The translations under genes were made by a program, and so were the position numbers. Shown here in pieces: positions 8,376 through 17,750 of a stretch of DNA of 64,000 nucleotides (position 1 is its first letter; the number at the start of each line of letters is the position of its first letter). The notes under the pieces were generated by a model. That model was not told the DNA's origin. It was given only the letters and a program-made list of their open reading frames with translations, and did no database searches. The stretch covers positions 2,666,001-2,730,000 of the forward strand of contig AP028876.1 in the NCBI GenBank assembly GCA_036323355.1, written 5' to 3'. The DNA comes from Gottschalkiaceae bacterium SANA (lineage in GTDB: Bacteria; Bacillota; Clostridia; Tissierellales; GPF-1).

Positions 8376-8692
8376 GAAACATGTTAGTAGCAAATGAAAC
8401 ATGCAAGTGAACTGCGAAACATGCAAGTGATCCACGAAACATGCAAGTGAACCGTGAAACATGTAAATGATCCATGTAACATGCAAGTGAACCGCGAAAC
8501 ATGCTAATGATCCATGAAACATGTACGTGAACAACGAAACATGCTAATGAACCATGTAACATGCCAGGTAACACGAACATGCAAGTGAACCATGTAACAT
8601 GCCAGGTAACACGAAACATGCAAGTGAACCACGAAACATGTAAGCGATCCATGAAACATGCAAATGTAACACGAAACATGAACATTGAAAAT
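8376..8692. repeat. 20-bp tandem repeat array, 16 units
   Basis: Sixteen head-to-tail units of 20 bp (three of them 19 bp) with consensus GAAACATGCAAGTGAACCAC. Units differ at several positions, mostly after the conserved AACATG core, so the array is old. The period is not a multiple of three. The minus strand of the consensus contains no stop codon in any frame, so the long open frame across the array there is a composition effect and no evidence of coding. The period is close to two helical turns, so a protein-binding array is conceivable. Confidence 0.92.
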
Positions 8693-9102
8693 GAACCATC
8701 CAAATTCGCAAATGAGGTAGATCAGCCTGAGAAAAGAATTAAAAGGAGGGGAGTCCACCAAAAACTTCAAGTGAAATCAAAGCATGAGGGGCGTTGTCCA
8801 CGATTTATAATATGTTATCGGATAGCGTCCTTTGTGTATAAAAAAAACTTTTCCACAATATCTAGTATTCTGATTAGAATGAATATAAAGTGGTATATTA
8901 CAAGTACAAGGATGCTAGACATCCATGGAAGGGAGATGATTCCACCAAAAACGTTTAACCGAACATCCATAATTCTCCTGAAGAACGGCTGAGCTGATAA
9001 ACGGATCAAGGCTATTTGTGATCATTGAGTGAGAATACTAAATGCCTGTCGATCAACAGGAAGAACACCAAGGAGGAAATGTGAATACAATTAAAAACGA
9101 GT
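8693..9102. other. Gene-poor stretch after the repeat array
   Basis: No gene is supported. Two short related segments occur, near 8740-8770 and 8930-8955, each with a purine-rich GGAGGG-like run followed by CCACCAAAAAC. They may be eroded copies of one element. Confidence 0.3.
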
Positions 9103-9141
9103 AAAGTCCGCATCCTATATAATAGATAGAATGCGGACTTT
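9103..9141 (-). terminator. Terminator after ileS
   Basis: A perfect 11-bp inverted repeat (9103-9113 with 9131-9141) lies about 35 bp past the ileS stop. On the minus strand it is followed by ACTCGTTTTT. It also has T-rich sequence on the other side and could work in both directions. Confidence 0.8.
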
Positions 9142-9174
9142 CATTTTGCCCTAATACTTTTCTTTTAACGTATT

Positions 9175-12100
9175 TTAAACCCTTTCAACAGCAAGACCTG
9201 TCTCATGGCCGTTCAAATTCTGTTTTTCTTCCAAACCAGCTTTTGCTTCAATGGAAACCGCCAGGGTTTCTTTTTTAATATACGCCCCAAACGTCTCAAC
9301 AGCTGCTTGAATCTCTTCACTACCTTCAAAATAAATTCGAATCTGATCCACAACCTCAAATCCGCTGGTCTTTCTCAGGTTTTGCACCTTGGAAACCAAT
9401 TCTCGCGCATACCCTTCTTGAACCAACTCATCGGTAAGAACCGTATCCAGGATCAAGAACTGATTCTCTTCCATAGCAACATTAAAGCCATCCTTGGCTT
9501 GAATGGTTACCTGAACATCATCAGCTGTCGCAACAAACTCTTCTCCTGCAAGATCCACAGTAACCGACTCCCCTACTTCAAACTTCGGTGCATAAAGGCT
9601 TCCGTCAAGACCTGCCAATGCTTTTCCGAACAAGCCCATTTTCTTGCCCAATTTCGGACCAACAGCTCGGAAGTTTGGCTTGATTGTGAAATTCATAAAG
9701 CTTTGCAAGTCCCGCTCGAAAACAACATTCTTCACATTCAATTCTTCCTGAATCAATGGAACCAAATCACCAATCAATGCTTGGTAGTTACCATCTACCA
9801 TAACTTTGTTGATCGGTTGGCGAACCTTGATTTTCGCTTCTTCACGAGATGCACGGCCCAATGTAACTAAAGTTCGAACCAAATCCATTCGCTCTTCTAC
9901 ACGATCATCCATCAACTCCGGTTTCAGCTCTGGGTACATGGCAAGATGAACCGATTTTTCTCCCGTTAATTTTTGATACATTTCTTCTGCCAAGTACGGA
10001 GCAAAAGGTGCGATCATTCGTGCTAATCCTTCTAATACTTCATAAGTCGTATTGTATACGGCCTTCTTATCAAGATTCAATTCACCACCCCAGAAGCGGC
10101 GACGAGAACGTCTGATATACCAGTTAGATAGATCTTCATTGACAAAGTCTTGAATACGACGAACAACCTTGTTCATGTCGTAGCCATCCATTGCTGCCAA
10201 TACCTCTTTCAACACGCGTTGGAATTTAGAAAGAATCCAACGATCCAATTCAGGACGTTCTTCCACAGGAACAAAGAAGTCTTTTGGATCCACGTCGTCT
10301 GTGTTGGCGTACAGTGTAAAGAAGTTATATACATTCTGTGTAGTATTGAAGAACTTGCTTAACACTTCCTTCAAACCACTTTCATCAAACTTGGTTGGTG
10401 TCCATGCAGGTGATACATACAATAAGTACCATCGCAAAGCATCTGCGCCGTATTGTTCAAACATTTTAAAGGGATCAACGGCATTACCTTTGGACTTACT
10501 CATTTTCTTACCATCTTTATCAAGAATCAAGTCGTTGACCAAGACGCGCTTGTATGGTGATTTGCCTGTTACAAAAGTTGAGATTGCCAACAGTGAATAG
10601 AACCACCCACGGGTTTGATCAATCCCCTCACAGATAAAGTCTGCTGGGAAGTTTTGCTCAAAGGTGTCCTTGTTTTCAAATGGGTAGTGAAGCTGAGCAA
10701 ACGGCATTGCACCAGAATCAAACCAGCAGTCAATTACTTCTTTGACTCTTGTCATACGGCTGCCGCACTTCTCACAAGTGATATGCACGTCATCCACGTA
10801 GGGACGGTGCAATTCAATGGAGTCATCGATGTCTTCAATGGCACGTTCTGCCAATTCTTTACGGGACCCTACACTATCGGTATGATCACAAGAATCACAA
10901 CGCCAAACATTCAATGGTGTACCCCAGTAACGGCTTCTTGAAATCGCCCAGTCATTCAGGTTTTCCAGCCAGTTTCCAAATCGCTTCTCACCAACATAGC
11001 CTGGATACCATTCTACCCCATTGTTGTTTTCGATTAATTGATCTTTTAATTTTGTCATCTCGATGTACCAGCTTGGTTTTGCGTAGTACAACAAAGGTGT
11101 TTTACATCTCCAGCAATGCGGATAATTATGTTTCATCTTCTTACGCTTGAATAATTGATTTTTCGAAGCCAAGTACTTGACAATCTCAATCGCCAAATCA
11201 TCGTCAGTCACAGAACGACCTTCCCACGGCGTAGTCGTATACTTGCCCTTATCATCAACTGGTTGAAGAACCGGCAATTTGTAAGCTTTTCCGACTTGAT
11301 AATCATCCTCGCCAAATGCAGGCGCGATATGAACCAATCCAGTACCATCAGACATAGTAACATAGTCGGCAAGGGTAACATAAAATGCTTTTTTATCCGC
11401 TTTAACGAATGGCATCAATTGTTCGTATTCCATATACTCAAGATCCGTACCTGAAAGCGTTTCAAGGACTTCATACTCGCCCTCTACAACTTGATCTACC
11501 AAAGCTTTTCCAACATAGTAGACTTCATTCGCTTCCTTAGCAAGAACCTTCAAATAAGTTTCCTTTGGATTCACAGCGATCGCCACATTGGCAGCCAATG
11601 TCCAAGGCGTTGTTGTCCATACCAAGAAGTACTCATTGTCTGCTTTGGTATCCGTGCGCTTCATTTTTACAACAACGGTTTGAGATGTAATCTCTTCATA
11701 CCCTTGTGCAACTTCATGGGAAGCCAAACCCGTGCCGCAACGTGGGCAATAAGGTTGAATCTTATGTCCTTCGTAGATATATCCTTCTTTAAAGAACTTG
11801 TTTAAAATCCACCATTCCGTTTCAATGTAGTCATTTTCCAATGTGACATACGGATTATCAAGATCGATCAAATAAGCCATCTGCTTGGTCATCTCTCGCC
11901 ATTCACCTTCATATTTGAAGACAGACGTTTTACACTGCTCATTGAAATTATGGATGCCATAGGCTTCAATCTCGGTCTTGTCATTCAATCCCAAGTTTTT
12001 TTCCACTTCGATTTCAACCGGCAGACCGTGAGTATCCCAACCAGCTTTTCGCTTCACTTGATATCCCTGCATGGTCTTAAATCGACAAACGCCATCCTTT

Positions 12101-12294
12101 AAACTTCTGGCAATTACATGGTGAATGCCTGGATGTCCGTTCGCTGTCGGCGGACCCTCATAAAATACAAATTGTTCTTTTCCCTCACGGGTTTCAATAC
12201 TCTGCTTTAATAAATCCATTGCTTCCCAATTCGCTCGGATTTGGGCTTCTTTTTCCTTCACCGGCAATTTAGACAATGCTTCAAATTTAGCCAT
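9175..12294 (-). CDS. ileS: Isoleucyl-tRNA synthetase (long, eukaryote-like type)
   Basis: The cytoplasmic enzyme charges tRNA-Ile with isoleucine and edits valine. It has 1,039 residues, the length of the long bacterial/eukaryote-like class. The class I HIGH motif appears as HPGIHH (54-59) after GPPTANG, the editing domain has the WTTTPWTL motif (226-233), a zinc-like CPRC motif is at 183-186, and KMSKS is at 597-601. The C-terminal anticodon-binding part follows. A T-box leader upstream controls the gene in response to uncharged tRNA-Ile. It is a single-gene unit with its own terminator. The eukaryote-like class is often naturally resistant to mupirocin, a known family property I have not verified for this copy. 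Confidence 0.97.
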   Translation of the reverse strand: MAKFEALSKLPVKEKEAQIRANWEAMDLLKQSIETREGKEQFVFYEGPPTANGHPGIHHVIARSLKDGVCRFKTMQGYQVKRKAGWDTHGLPVEIEVEKNLGLNDKTEIEAYGIHNFNEQCKTSVFKYEGEWREMTKQMAYLIDLDNPYVTLENDYIETEWWILNKFFKEGYIYEGHKIQPYCPRCGTGLASHEVAQGYEEITSQTVVVKMKRTDTKADNEYFLVWTTTPWTLAANVAIAVNPKETYLKVLAKEANEVYYVGKALVDQVVEGEYEVLETLSGTDLEYMEYEQLMPFVKADKKAFYVTLADYVTMSDGTGLVHIAPAFGEDDYQVGKAYKLPVLQPVDDKGKYTTTPWEGRSVTDDDLAIEIVKYLASKNQLFKRKKMKHNYPHCWRCKTPLLYYAKPSWYIEMTKLKDQLIENNNGVEWYPGYVGEKRFGNWLENLNDWAISRSRYWGTPLNVWRCDSCDHTDSVGSRKELAERAIEDIDDSIELHRPYVDDVHITCEKCGSRMTRVKEVIDCWFDSGAMPFAQLHYPFENKDTFEQNFPADFICEGIDQTRGWFYSLLAISTFVTGKSPYKRVLVNDLILDKDGKKMSKSKGNAVDPFKMFEQYGADALRWYLLYVSPAWTPTKFDESGLKEVLSKFFNTTQNVYNFFTLYANTDDVDPKDFFVPVEERPELDRWILSKFQRVLKEVLAAMDGYDMNKVVRRIQDFVNEDLSNWYIRRSRRRFWGGELNLDKKAVYNTTYEVLEGLARMIAPFAPYLAEEMYQKLTGEKSVHLAMYPELKPELMDDRVEERMDLVRTLVTLGRASREEAKIKVRQPINKVMVDGNYQALIGDLVPLIQEELNVKNVVFERDLQSFMNFTIKPNFRAVGPKLGKKMGLFGKALAGLDGSLYAPKFEVGESVTVDLAGEEFVATADDVQVTIQAKDGFNVAMEENQFLILDTVLTDELVQEGYARELVSKVQNLRKTSGFEVVDQIRIYFEGSEEIQAAVETFGAYIKKETLAVSIEAKAGLEEKQNLNGHETGLAVERV

Positions 12295-12340
12295 TTTTAT
12301 CTTCCTCTCTTTTCTATGTTTTGTAAATATTATTCAGTTG

Positions 12341-12582
12341 AAATAAAAAAAGCCCCTAGATCAAAAGATCTAGGGACGAAAACTCCGCGGTACCACCCTA
12401 CTTACAAGACAATAAGTCTTGTCGCTTCAACAAGATAACGGCTTGGACCGGAACTTCCTACTCTGTTCAGAAATTCAAGCTCACAGGTGATTTGCTAAAG
12501 ATCGATTCGGATAACCTTTCAACCGGTGAATTATCTCTCTACACCATCGATTGCCTCTAACCGTCCTGCTCATTGCTATTCA
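12341..12582 (-). promoter_or_regulatory. T-box leader of ileS (Ile specifier)
   Basis: On the minus strand the leader contains the conserved T-box GGGTGGTACCGCGG (12385-12398), which pairs with the NCCA end of uncharged tRNA. Downstream is a terminator with 9-bp arms (12354-12362, 12367-12375), a four-base loop and a run of Ts ending near 12341. A likely AUC isoleucine specifier is at 12489-12491, in a CAAATCACC context close to the end of stem I. Uncharged tRNA-Ile should stabilise the antiterminator and let ileS be transcribed. The exact specifier position is a reading by eye; the rest is clear. Confidence 0.93.
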
Positions 12583-12588
12583 TCCCTT

Positions 12589-12617
12589 ATCCTACATGAC
12601 GAAATTTGGTTTGTCAA
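12589..12617 (-). promoter_or_regulatory. ileS promoter
   Basis: On the minus strand a consensus -35 TTGACA (12612-12617) is separated by 17 bp from a -10 TAGGAT (12589-12594). Transcription would start near 12582, immediately before stem I of the T-box leader. Confidence 0.8.
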
Positions 12618-12721
12618 GCAATCCGAGTCAAGGCACGAAATTCCACAAGAGACACACATCTTTCCCCTATTACTTACCACTATCTAGCTATTTATACGCA
12701 CATGAACGACACTTATTTAAA

Positions 12722-13486
12722 CTATAAACAGAGATCTCTTAAAAATACGGCAACCCCATCTTGGTCATTAGTAACCGTCACATGGTCTGCAAGAGCCTTT
12801 AACTCGTCGACGGCATTGCCCATGGCAACCCCCACTCCTGCATGTAGGATCATCTCCATATCATTAAAGTCGTCGCCGAAAGTGATCACATCGGAATGAC
12901 TCATCTCAAAACGATCCAGTACCCTTACAATACTATTCCATTTTGTAACCTCAGCATGCATGATTTGACACAATGTGCCATCATCCGTAACCACTCCTCT
13001 GCAGCCTTGAGGCAAATGGGAAGTAAACTCAATGGTTATTCTTTCATCCGCATAGATCATTACTTTAAACGCTTCTTTAAATTTGAATGTTTTCAAATCA
13101 ACTAATTCATATGGAATTTGGCCGAAAACATCCACAATATCAAAATTGGCGTACAATTTATCATTCACTTCCATGCATATATTGTTGAGGCCTTGTTTTT
13201 CTGCTAGCTCGATGATTTCTATAACCATATGTCGAGATATCTCTTGATTAAATATTACTTCAGCATCTCGATAAATAATTGCCCCATTGTAGCAGATCAC
13301 ATATTCGTTTTTTAATGCGTCGGGGATCAATCTGAATGCGTCTCTAGGCGGTCTCGCTGTTGCGAAAACCAATTGAATCCCTTTCTCCGCCATAGACCGT
13401 AGCACTTCTATCGAATGCGCCGAAACCGTTTTATCACTTCTTAGAAGTGTTCCGTCAAGATCTGAAACAATCATTTTCTTCACCAT
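12722..13486 (-). CDS. Cof-type HAD-IIB family phosphatase
   Basis: This encodes a 254-residue haloacid dehalogenase hydrolase that should dephosphorylate small metabolites such as sugar phosphates or flavin-type substrates in the cytoplasm. The nucleophile motif SDLDGTLL (Asp9, Asp11) is at the N-terminus, motif II is FATARP near 42-47, and motif III/IV is ITFGDDFNDMEMI near 204-216. The ATG at 13486 follows an AAGGTGG ribosome binding site; an upstream in-frame ATG at 13549 has none. It is monocistronic between the ileS leader and a terminator. The substrate cannot be assigned from sequence. Confidence 0.9.
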   Translation of the reverse strand: MVKKMIVSDLDGTLLRSDKTVSAHSIEVLRSMAEKGIQLVFATARPPRDAFRLIPDALKNEYVICYNGAIIYRDAEVIFNQEISRHMVIEIIELAEKQGLNNICMEVNDKLYANFDIVDVFGQIPYELVDLKTFKFKEAFKVMIYADERITIEFTSHLPQGCRGVVTDDGTLCQIMHAEVTKWNSIVRVLDRFEMSHSDVITFGDDFNDMEMILHAGVGVAMGNAVDELKALADHVTVTNDQDGVAVFLRDLCL

Positions 13487-13570
13487 GAATCCACCTTCTT
13501 TCGATTTATGCCTTTTAAATATACTTGTAATCGAGTATAACTCAATCAAGCTATAATTTCACTCAAATAT

Positions 13571-13611
13571 AAAAAAACATCTGCATTTCGAATTTCTTCG
13601 ATCAACAGATG
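13571..13611 (-). terminator. Terminator after flavodoxin gene
   Basis: Arms CATCTG (13578-13583) and CAGATG (13606-13611) enclose a partly self-complementary interior. On the minus strand seven Ts follow. It lies about 100 bp past the flavodoxin gene stop. Confidence 0.7.
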
Positions 13612-13710
13612 CTTCCAGATTCACTATTTTTTATTCTTCTACCAAAATTTCCATGATCCATGAAAGACCGCTATGTATGACTCAAAAAAGTACACTCTTG
13701 CTTTACCGAC

Positions 13711-14211
13711 TCACCCTTGCATAGAGTCCTTGAGCTTTCGTGCAAATCTTTGCGCATTCTCAAGATCAACTTGATTGGGTCTTCCCTTATTCATCCCCCC
13801 AAGATACTTAAGGAAACTATTTGTATTGTATCCTTTGCAGCTAAATTCACCTACGATTCTATATCCTTTTGCCTCCAGCTTTTCTCGTAGCAGTGCATAA
13901 TCCTCTTTCACTTTCTCTTTTCCTTGCACAGCACTTGTCGAAAAAATGAATCCCGCCTTCTTATCCACGTTCGGCAGTCTGTCTACAAAATCAAGCAAGG
14001 GCTTGTAGTGGCGTCCACTATCGATACCTGCTCCAAACCCGACCAGGTCATATGCCTGAAGTTCCTCCATAATAACCTGGTCTGGATTCTTTACTTCTGC
14101 TTGCAATACCTTTGAAAATTCACTTGCGATTTTAGCGGTATTGTTATGATGATACGAGTAAACGATAATAAGACTCCTTGCACCCATCGTATCTGCCTTT
14201 CCCTCCTGCAT
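13711..14211 (-). CDS. Flavodoxin family protein
   Basis: This encodes a 166-residue FMN-binding protein for cytoplasmic electron transfer. The phosphate-binding loop appears as SYHHNNTAKIA near residues 18-28, with YDLVGFGAGIDSGRHY (about 56-71) and a FIFSTSA strand-loop (about 90) forming the rest of the flavin site. A WrbA/flavodoxin-like C-terminal segment follows. The ATG at 14211 is chosen because GGAGGT precedes it; the frame is open for 48 more codons upstream but with no ribosome binding site and an odd composition. It is a single-gene unit. The redox partner is unknown. Confidence 0.85.
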   Translation of the reverse strand: MQEGKADTMGARSLIIVYSYHHNNTAKIASEFSKVLQAEVKNPDQVIMEELQAYDLVGFGAGIDSGRHYKPLLDFVDRLPNVDKKAGFIFSTSAVQGKEKVKEDYALLREKLEAKGYRIVGEFSCKGYNTNSFLKYLGGMNKGRPNQVDLENAQRFARKLKDSMQG

Positions 14212-14531
14212 TATTTTTACCTCCAATTGTATTGCTTTCACAGGCCTACCTATACCTCTGTACCTACAATAAAAAATCCGATCCATTGCTTCTATCCTTA
14301 TTATATTTACACACATTCTGATCAAACAAATCAGAAATACCAATATCTTCAGCAATCCTTAGCAATAAACAAATAAGAAAAAAGTCTTATCCTTTTAAAT
14401 GGAAATAACGTGGGTATTATTGGAAGTAACTAGTATCTTTATATTTGTACGTTTGTATTTGATGGCGTTTTACCATAAATTAAATCAAATTACTTGTCAA
14501 AGACACCAAAGAACTGAATGGAGGGATCACA
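14212..14531. other. Divergent promoter region
   Basis: This 320-bp gap separates the minus-strand flavodoxin gene from the plus-strand RND operon and should contain promoters for both. It is very AT-rich. I could not fix a convincing -35/-10 pair for either gene, and no riboswitch-like structure is apparent. Confidence 0.4.
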
Positions 14532-17500
14532 ATGAACCCAGAATTAAATGAAAAAAAAATTAAAATCAATATATTTGGCAAAGTCGCACATACTTTTATC
14601 AATCAGTTTCAGCTAACCGTTTTAATTATTCTCTTGATCATAAGTATTGGTGTTGCAGGAGCATTGAGTTTACCAAGAGAATCTCTGCCCGAAATTGTTT
14701 TTCCCGCCATCACCATCCAAACACTTTTTCCGGGTGCAAGTCCTGAAGATGTCGAATTTTTAGTCACCGAAAAAATTGAAAATAAGGTGAAAGAATTTGA
14801 TGATATTGAAACCATTGAATCTGAAACAAGTTTTGGTTTATCGATTGTAAGTATTCAATATGTCGAAGGAATCGATATCGATCAAAAGAAAATTGAAATT
14901 GATAACGCATTAAAAGAACTGCAATTATCCGATGGCGTTCAAGATCCACGCTCCTTTATCTTTTCTACATCTGAAATACCCTTAATGAATATTTCAGTCG
15001 CCGGAGATTACTCTCAAGATCAGTTAACCTTGATTGCCCAAGATATAGCAAATGAAATCGAAGGCGTCACTGGCGTTCAGGATGTCACCTTATCCGGTAA
15101 CGTAAATCGTGAAATAGAAATTGTTACCCATGAATTGCTTATGATGAAATACGGCGTCGATTACAACGCACTTCGAACCGCCATTTCCTCTCAGAACTAT
15201 AGTGCACCCATTGGAGAAGTCTCCTTAAATGGCGTTCGCTATAACCTACGTGTTGACGAACGTTTTAAAGCCGTAGAAGAAATCGCGAATACAAGAATCA
15301 ATGACCAGATCTATGTGAAAGATGTTGCTGATGTGATCGATGGGATCGAACCGATCCGGAGTTATAATCGAACCTTTATCAAAGGACTCAATGACCAGGC
15401 CTTACCTTCCATCTTCTTGTCCGTTAGCAGAAAAGTAGGCAGTGATGTCATTGGCACAAGCAAAGCGGTCCAAGAACTCTTACAGAAAGAAAAAGGGATT
15501 TTGTACCCAGAGGATGTCACCGTTTATGTGTCCAATGACCTGGCTGTTAATGTGTCCAACGATCTGGATAAAATACAAGGTTCAGCATTGTCTGGGCTCA
15601 TTGTGGTTATTATTGTTCTGTTTTTATTTATCGGTATTAAAGAATCCTTGATCGTATCGATTACGATTCCATTGAGTTTATTGGGAACCCTGGGCTTGCT
15701 AAGTATCTTTAATATTACTTTCAATACCTTTGCCATCCTTGGGTTGATTGTTGCCCTTGGCCTCTTGGTCGATAACTCCATTATCGTTATGGAAAATATT
15801 GATCGGCTGAAGAGGAAAGGCATGACCGCCAAGAATGCAGCTTATTATGGGACCAACCAGGTGGGCTTTCCCATTGTTTCATCCACCTTCACCACTTTGG
15901 CCGCTTTTTTCCCCTTGGCTATTTTGCCCGGTATCTTGGGTGCCTTTATCTCAACAATCCCTTTGACCATTATGATTACCATCAGTGTTGCCTTGGTCGT
16001 ATCGATTGTGATTACTCCAAGTATTGCAGCCAAAATATTAAACGATAAAAAGAAAAAACAAATAAACCCTTGGATCAAAGGAATACTTTCCATTGTGATT
16101 GTCGCTGCATTGAGCTTTTATGCTTTCTATGATGGCGGTGAAAATCTTCTGTTGGCACTGATCATGATGGCGATTTTCACAAGCTTAATGGCGCTTAAGG
16201 TGATCTTCTTAAGGAATCAAGGATTGGAAGAATCAAAACTAACCAAGGTATACAGTCATTTTATTGGATGGATTGTCACTAAGAAGCGTCGTGCAATCAC
16301 TGTTGTTTTAATCGGAGTGATTGTTTTATTTGGTAGCTTTACAACCTTCGGTTCAGGATTGCTAAAAATTGCATTCTTTCCAAATGGTGAACCGACCTCC
16401 CTGAATATAAATGTCGACACAGTTGGCGGTATGACCTTGGATTCAACCGATGAAGTTGTTAAAGAAATTGAAGCCTTGCTGGTCAAAACAGAAGCGGTTT
16501 CTCAATTTAACTCAACAATTGGCGGAAATGAAATCGACTCAGCAAGCATATCTGTAGAATTTGATACTTCACAAAAAAATGGTTTTGACATTCTAAATGA
16601 CATTGATGAACAAATTAAAAATATTCCTGGTGCAAAGATCTCCATCCAAACCTTGGTTTCAGGACCACCGGTTGGCAAACCAATCGACCTGCGTATTCAA
16701 GGTGATGATTTGGAATCAAGTACCCTATTCGCTACCGAGTTAGAATCCGCCCTTCAAGGGATCAAGGGTGTATATAATATTGAGTCATCGTCAACACAAG
16801 GTGTCCCTCAATTACTCATCGATATCAATAAAAACAAAAGCCTAGGCTATGGGCTTTCCCCACAACAAATTACCAATCAATTACGGGGTGAAATCAATGG
16901 GATCACCGCAACAACCATAAGAGATGGGAAAAATGAAATTGATGTCGTAATTAGAAAAGATATCGAATTAATCAAAAGTGTAAACGAAGTCAAAAACCTT
17001 TTTGTTGCAACACCCACACAGAATATGCTGACCTTGTCTAGCCTTGCAGACCTTGTTGAACAATCTGGCATCTCGAATATCTCTCGAAAAGATGGAGAAC
17101 GAGTCATTTCGATTACCGCCGACTTAAAAGAAGGCTTTAATGTGAATGATGTGGTTTCAACATTGCAGAACAAGTACACGGAAGATGCCATTCCAAGCGG
17201 AGTGATTTTGCAGTATTCCGGCGATGTCGAAGGGATTTCTCAAAACTTCGGCAATCTATTTCAAAGTATGATCTTGGCAATTTTCTTGGTCTTTATCATC
17301 TTAACGCTGCAGTTCAAATCAATCACGCAACCGTTTATCATTTTAACAACCATTCCCATGGCCCTAATTGGAGTCATTTGGGGCTTGATTATTACCGGCA
17401 ATGAATTTGGCTTTTATGCTTTTATGGGCTTGGTTGCTCTAGTCGGAATTGCTGTAAATGACGCCATTGTTTTGATCGACTACATCAATTATCTTCGTTC

Positions 17501-17750
17501 AGAAAACAAGTCCTTGGTAGAAGCGATCAAAGAAGCTGGGAAAACAAGGTTCAATCCGGTTTTGGCAACAACACTTACCACCATTAGCGGTGTGCTACCT
17601 CTTGCTTTTAAAGAAGCTTATTACGCTCAATTCAGTTATGCCCTCATCTTTGGTTTGATGATGACAACGATTTTAACACTTATTTTCATACCAACTATCT
17701 ATGGGTTGTTTGCAGGTTTATCAAAAAATAGAAAGGCGGTGTCATTGTGA
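14532..17750 (+). CDS. RND family efflux transporter permease
   Basis: This encodes a 1,072-residue AcrB/MMPL-superfamily pump that uses the ion gradient to expel drugs, lipids or other amphiphiles. It has the two-fold layout: TM1 near residue 25, a large extracytoplasmic loop with SLPRESLPEIVFPAI, TM2-6 (about 340-500), a short cytosolic linker, TM7, a second loop, and TM8-12 (about 890-1060). The ion-relay helix reads GLLVDNSIIVMENI, keeping the first Asp with Asn in place of the second. The ATG has GGAGGG at good spacing. The adaptor gene overlaps its stop by 4 bp, so the two are coupled. Pump before adaptor is the reverse of most proteobacterial operons. No outer-membrane channel gene is present. 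Confidence 0.92.
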   Translation: MNPELNEKKIKINIFGKVAHTFINQFQLTVLIILLIISIGVAGALSLPRESLPEIVFPAITIQTLFPGASPEDVEFLVTEKIENKVKEFDDIETIESETSFGLSIVSIQYVEGIDIDQKKIEIDNALKELQLSDGVQDPRSFIFSTSEIPLMNISVAGDYSQDQLTLIAQDIANEIEGVTGVQDVTLSGNVNREIEIVTHELLMMKYGVDYNALRTAISSQNYSAPIGEVSLNGVRYNLRVDERFKAVEEIANTRINDQIYVKDVADVIDGIEPIRSYNRTFIKGLNDQALPSIFLSVSRKVGSDVIGTSKAVQELLQKEKGILYPEDVTVYVSNDLAVNVSNDLDKIQGSALSGLIVVIIVLFLFIGIKESLIVSITIPLSLLGTLGLLSIFNITFNTFAILGLIVALGLLVDNSIIVMENIDRLKRKGMTAKNAAYYGTNQVGFPIVSSTFTTLAAFFPLAILPGILGAFISTIPLTIMITISVALVVSIVITPSIAAKILNDKKKKQINPWIKGILSIVIVAALSFYAFYDGGENLLLALIMMAIFTSLMALKVIFLRNQGLEESKLTKVYSHFIGWIVTKKRRAITVVLIGVIVLFGSFTTFGSGLLKIAFFPNGEPTSLNINVDTVGGMTLDSTDEVVKEIEALLVKTEAVSQFNSTIGGNEIDSASISVEFDTSQKNGFDILNDIDEQIKNIPGAKISIQTLVSGPPVGKPIDLRIQGDDLESSTLFATELESALQGIKGVYNIESSSTQGVPQLLIDINKNKSLGYGLSPQQITNQLRGEINGITATTIRDGKNEIDVVIRKDIELIKSVNEVKNLFVATPTQNMLTLSSLADLVEQSGISNISRKDGERVISITADLKEGFNVNDVVSTLQNKYTEDAIPSGVILQYSGDVEGISQNFGNLFQSMILAIFLVFIILTLQFKSITQPFIILTTIPMALIGVIWGLIITGNEFGFYAFMGLVALVGIAVNDAIVLIDYINYLRSENKSLVEAIKEAGKTRFNPVLATTLTTISGVLPLAFKEAYYAQFSYALIFGLMMTTILTLIFIPTIYGLFAGLSKNRKAVSL

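Noticed and set aside
8376-8692. CRISPR array
   Set aside because: Units are contiguous 20-mers with no unique spacers and no cas genes nearby.
8260-8703. Minus-strand open frame of 147 codons across the tandem repeat
   Set aside because: The repeat unit has no stop codon on this strand in any frame, so openness is automatic. The period is not in codon phase and no ribosome binding site supports the start.
8561-8992. Plus-strand open frame of 143 codons starting in the tandem repeat
   Set aside because: It begins inside variant repeat units, has no convincing ribosome binding site and shows no recognisable domain after the repeat.
14212-14355. N-terminal extension of the flavodoxin gene
   Set aside because: The frame is open, but GGAGGT points to the ATG at 14211 and the extension is unlike any flavodoxin N-terminus.
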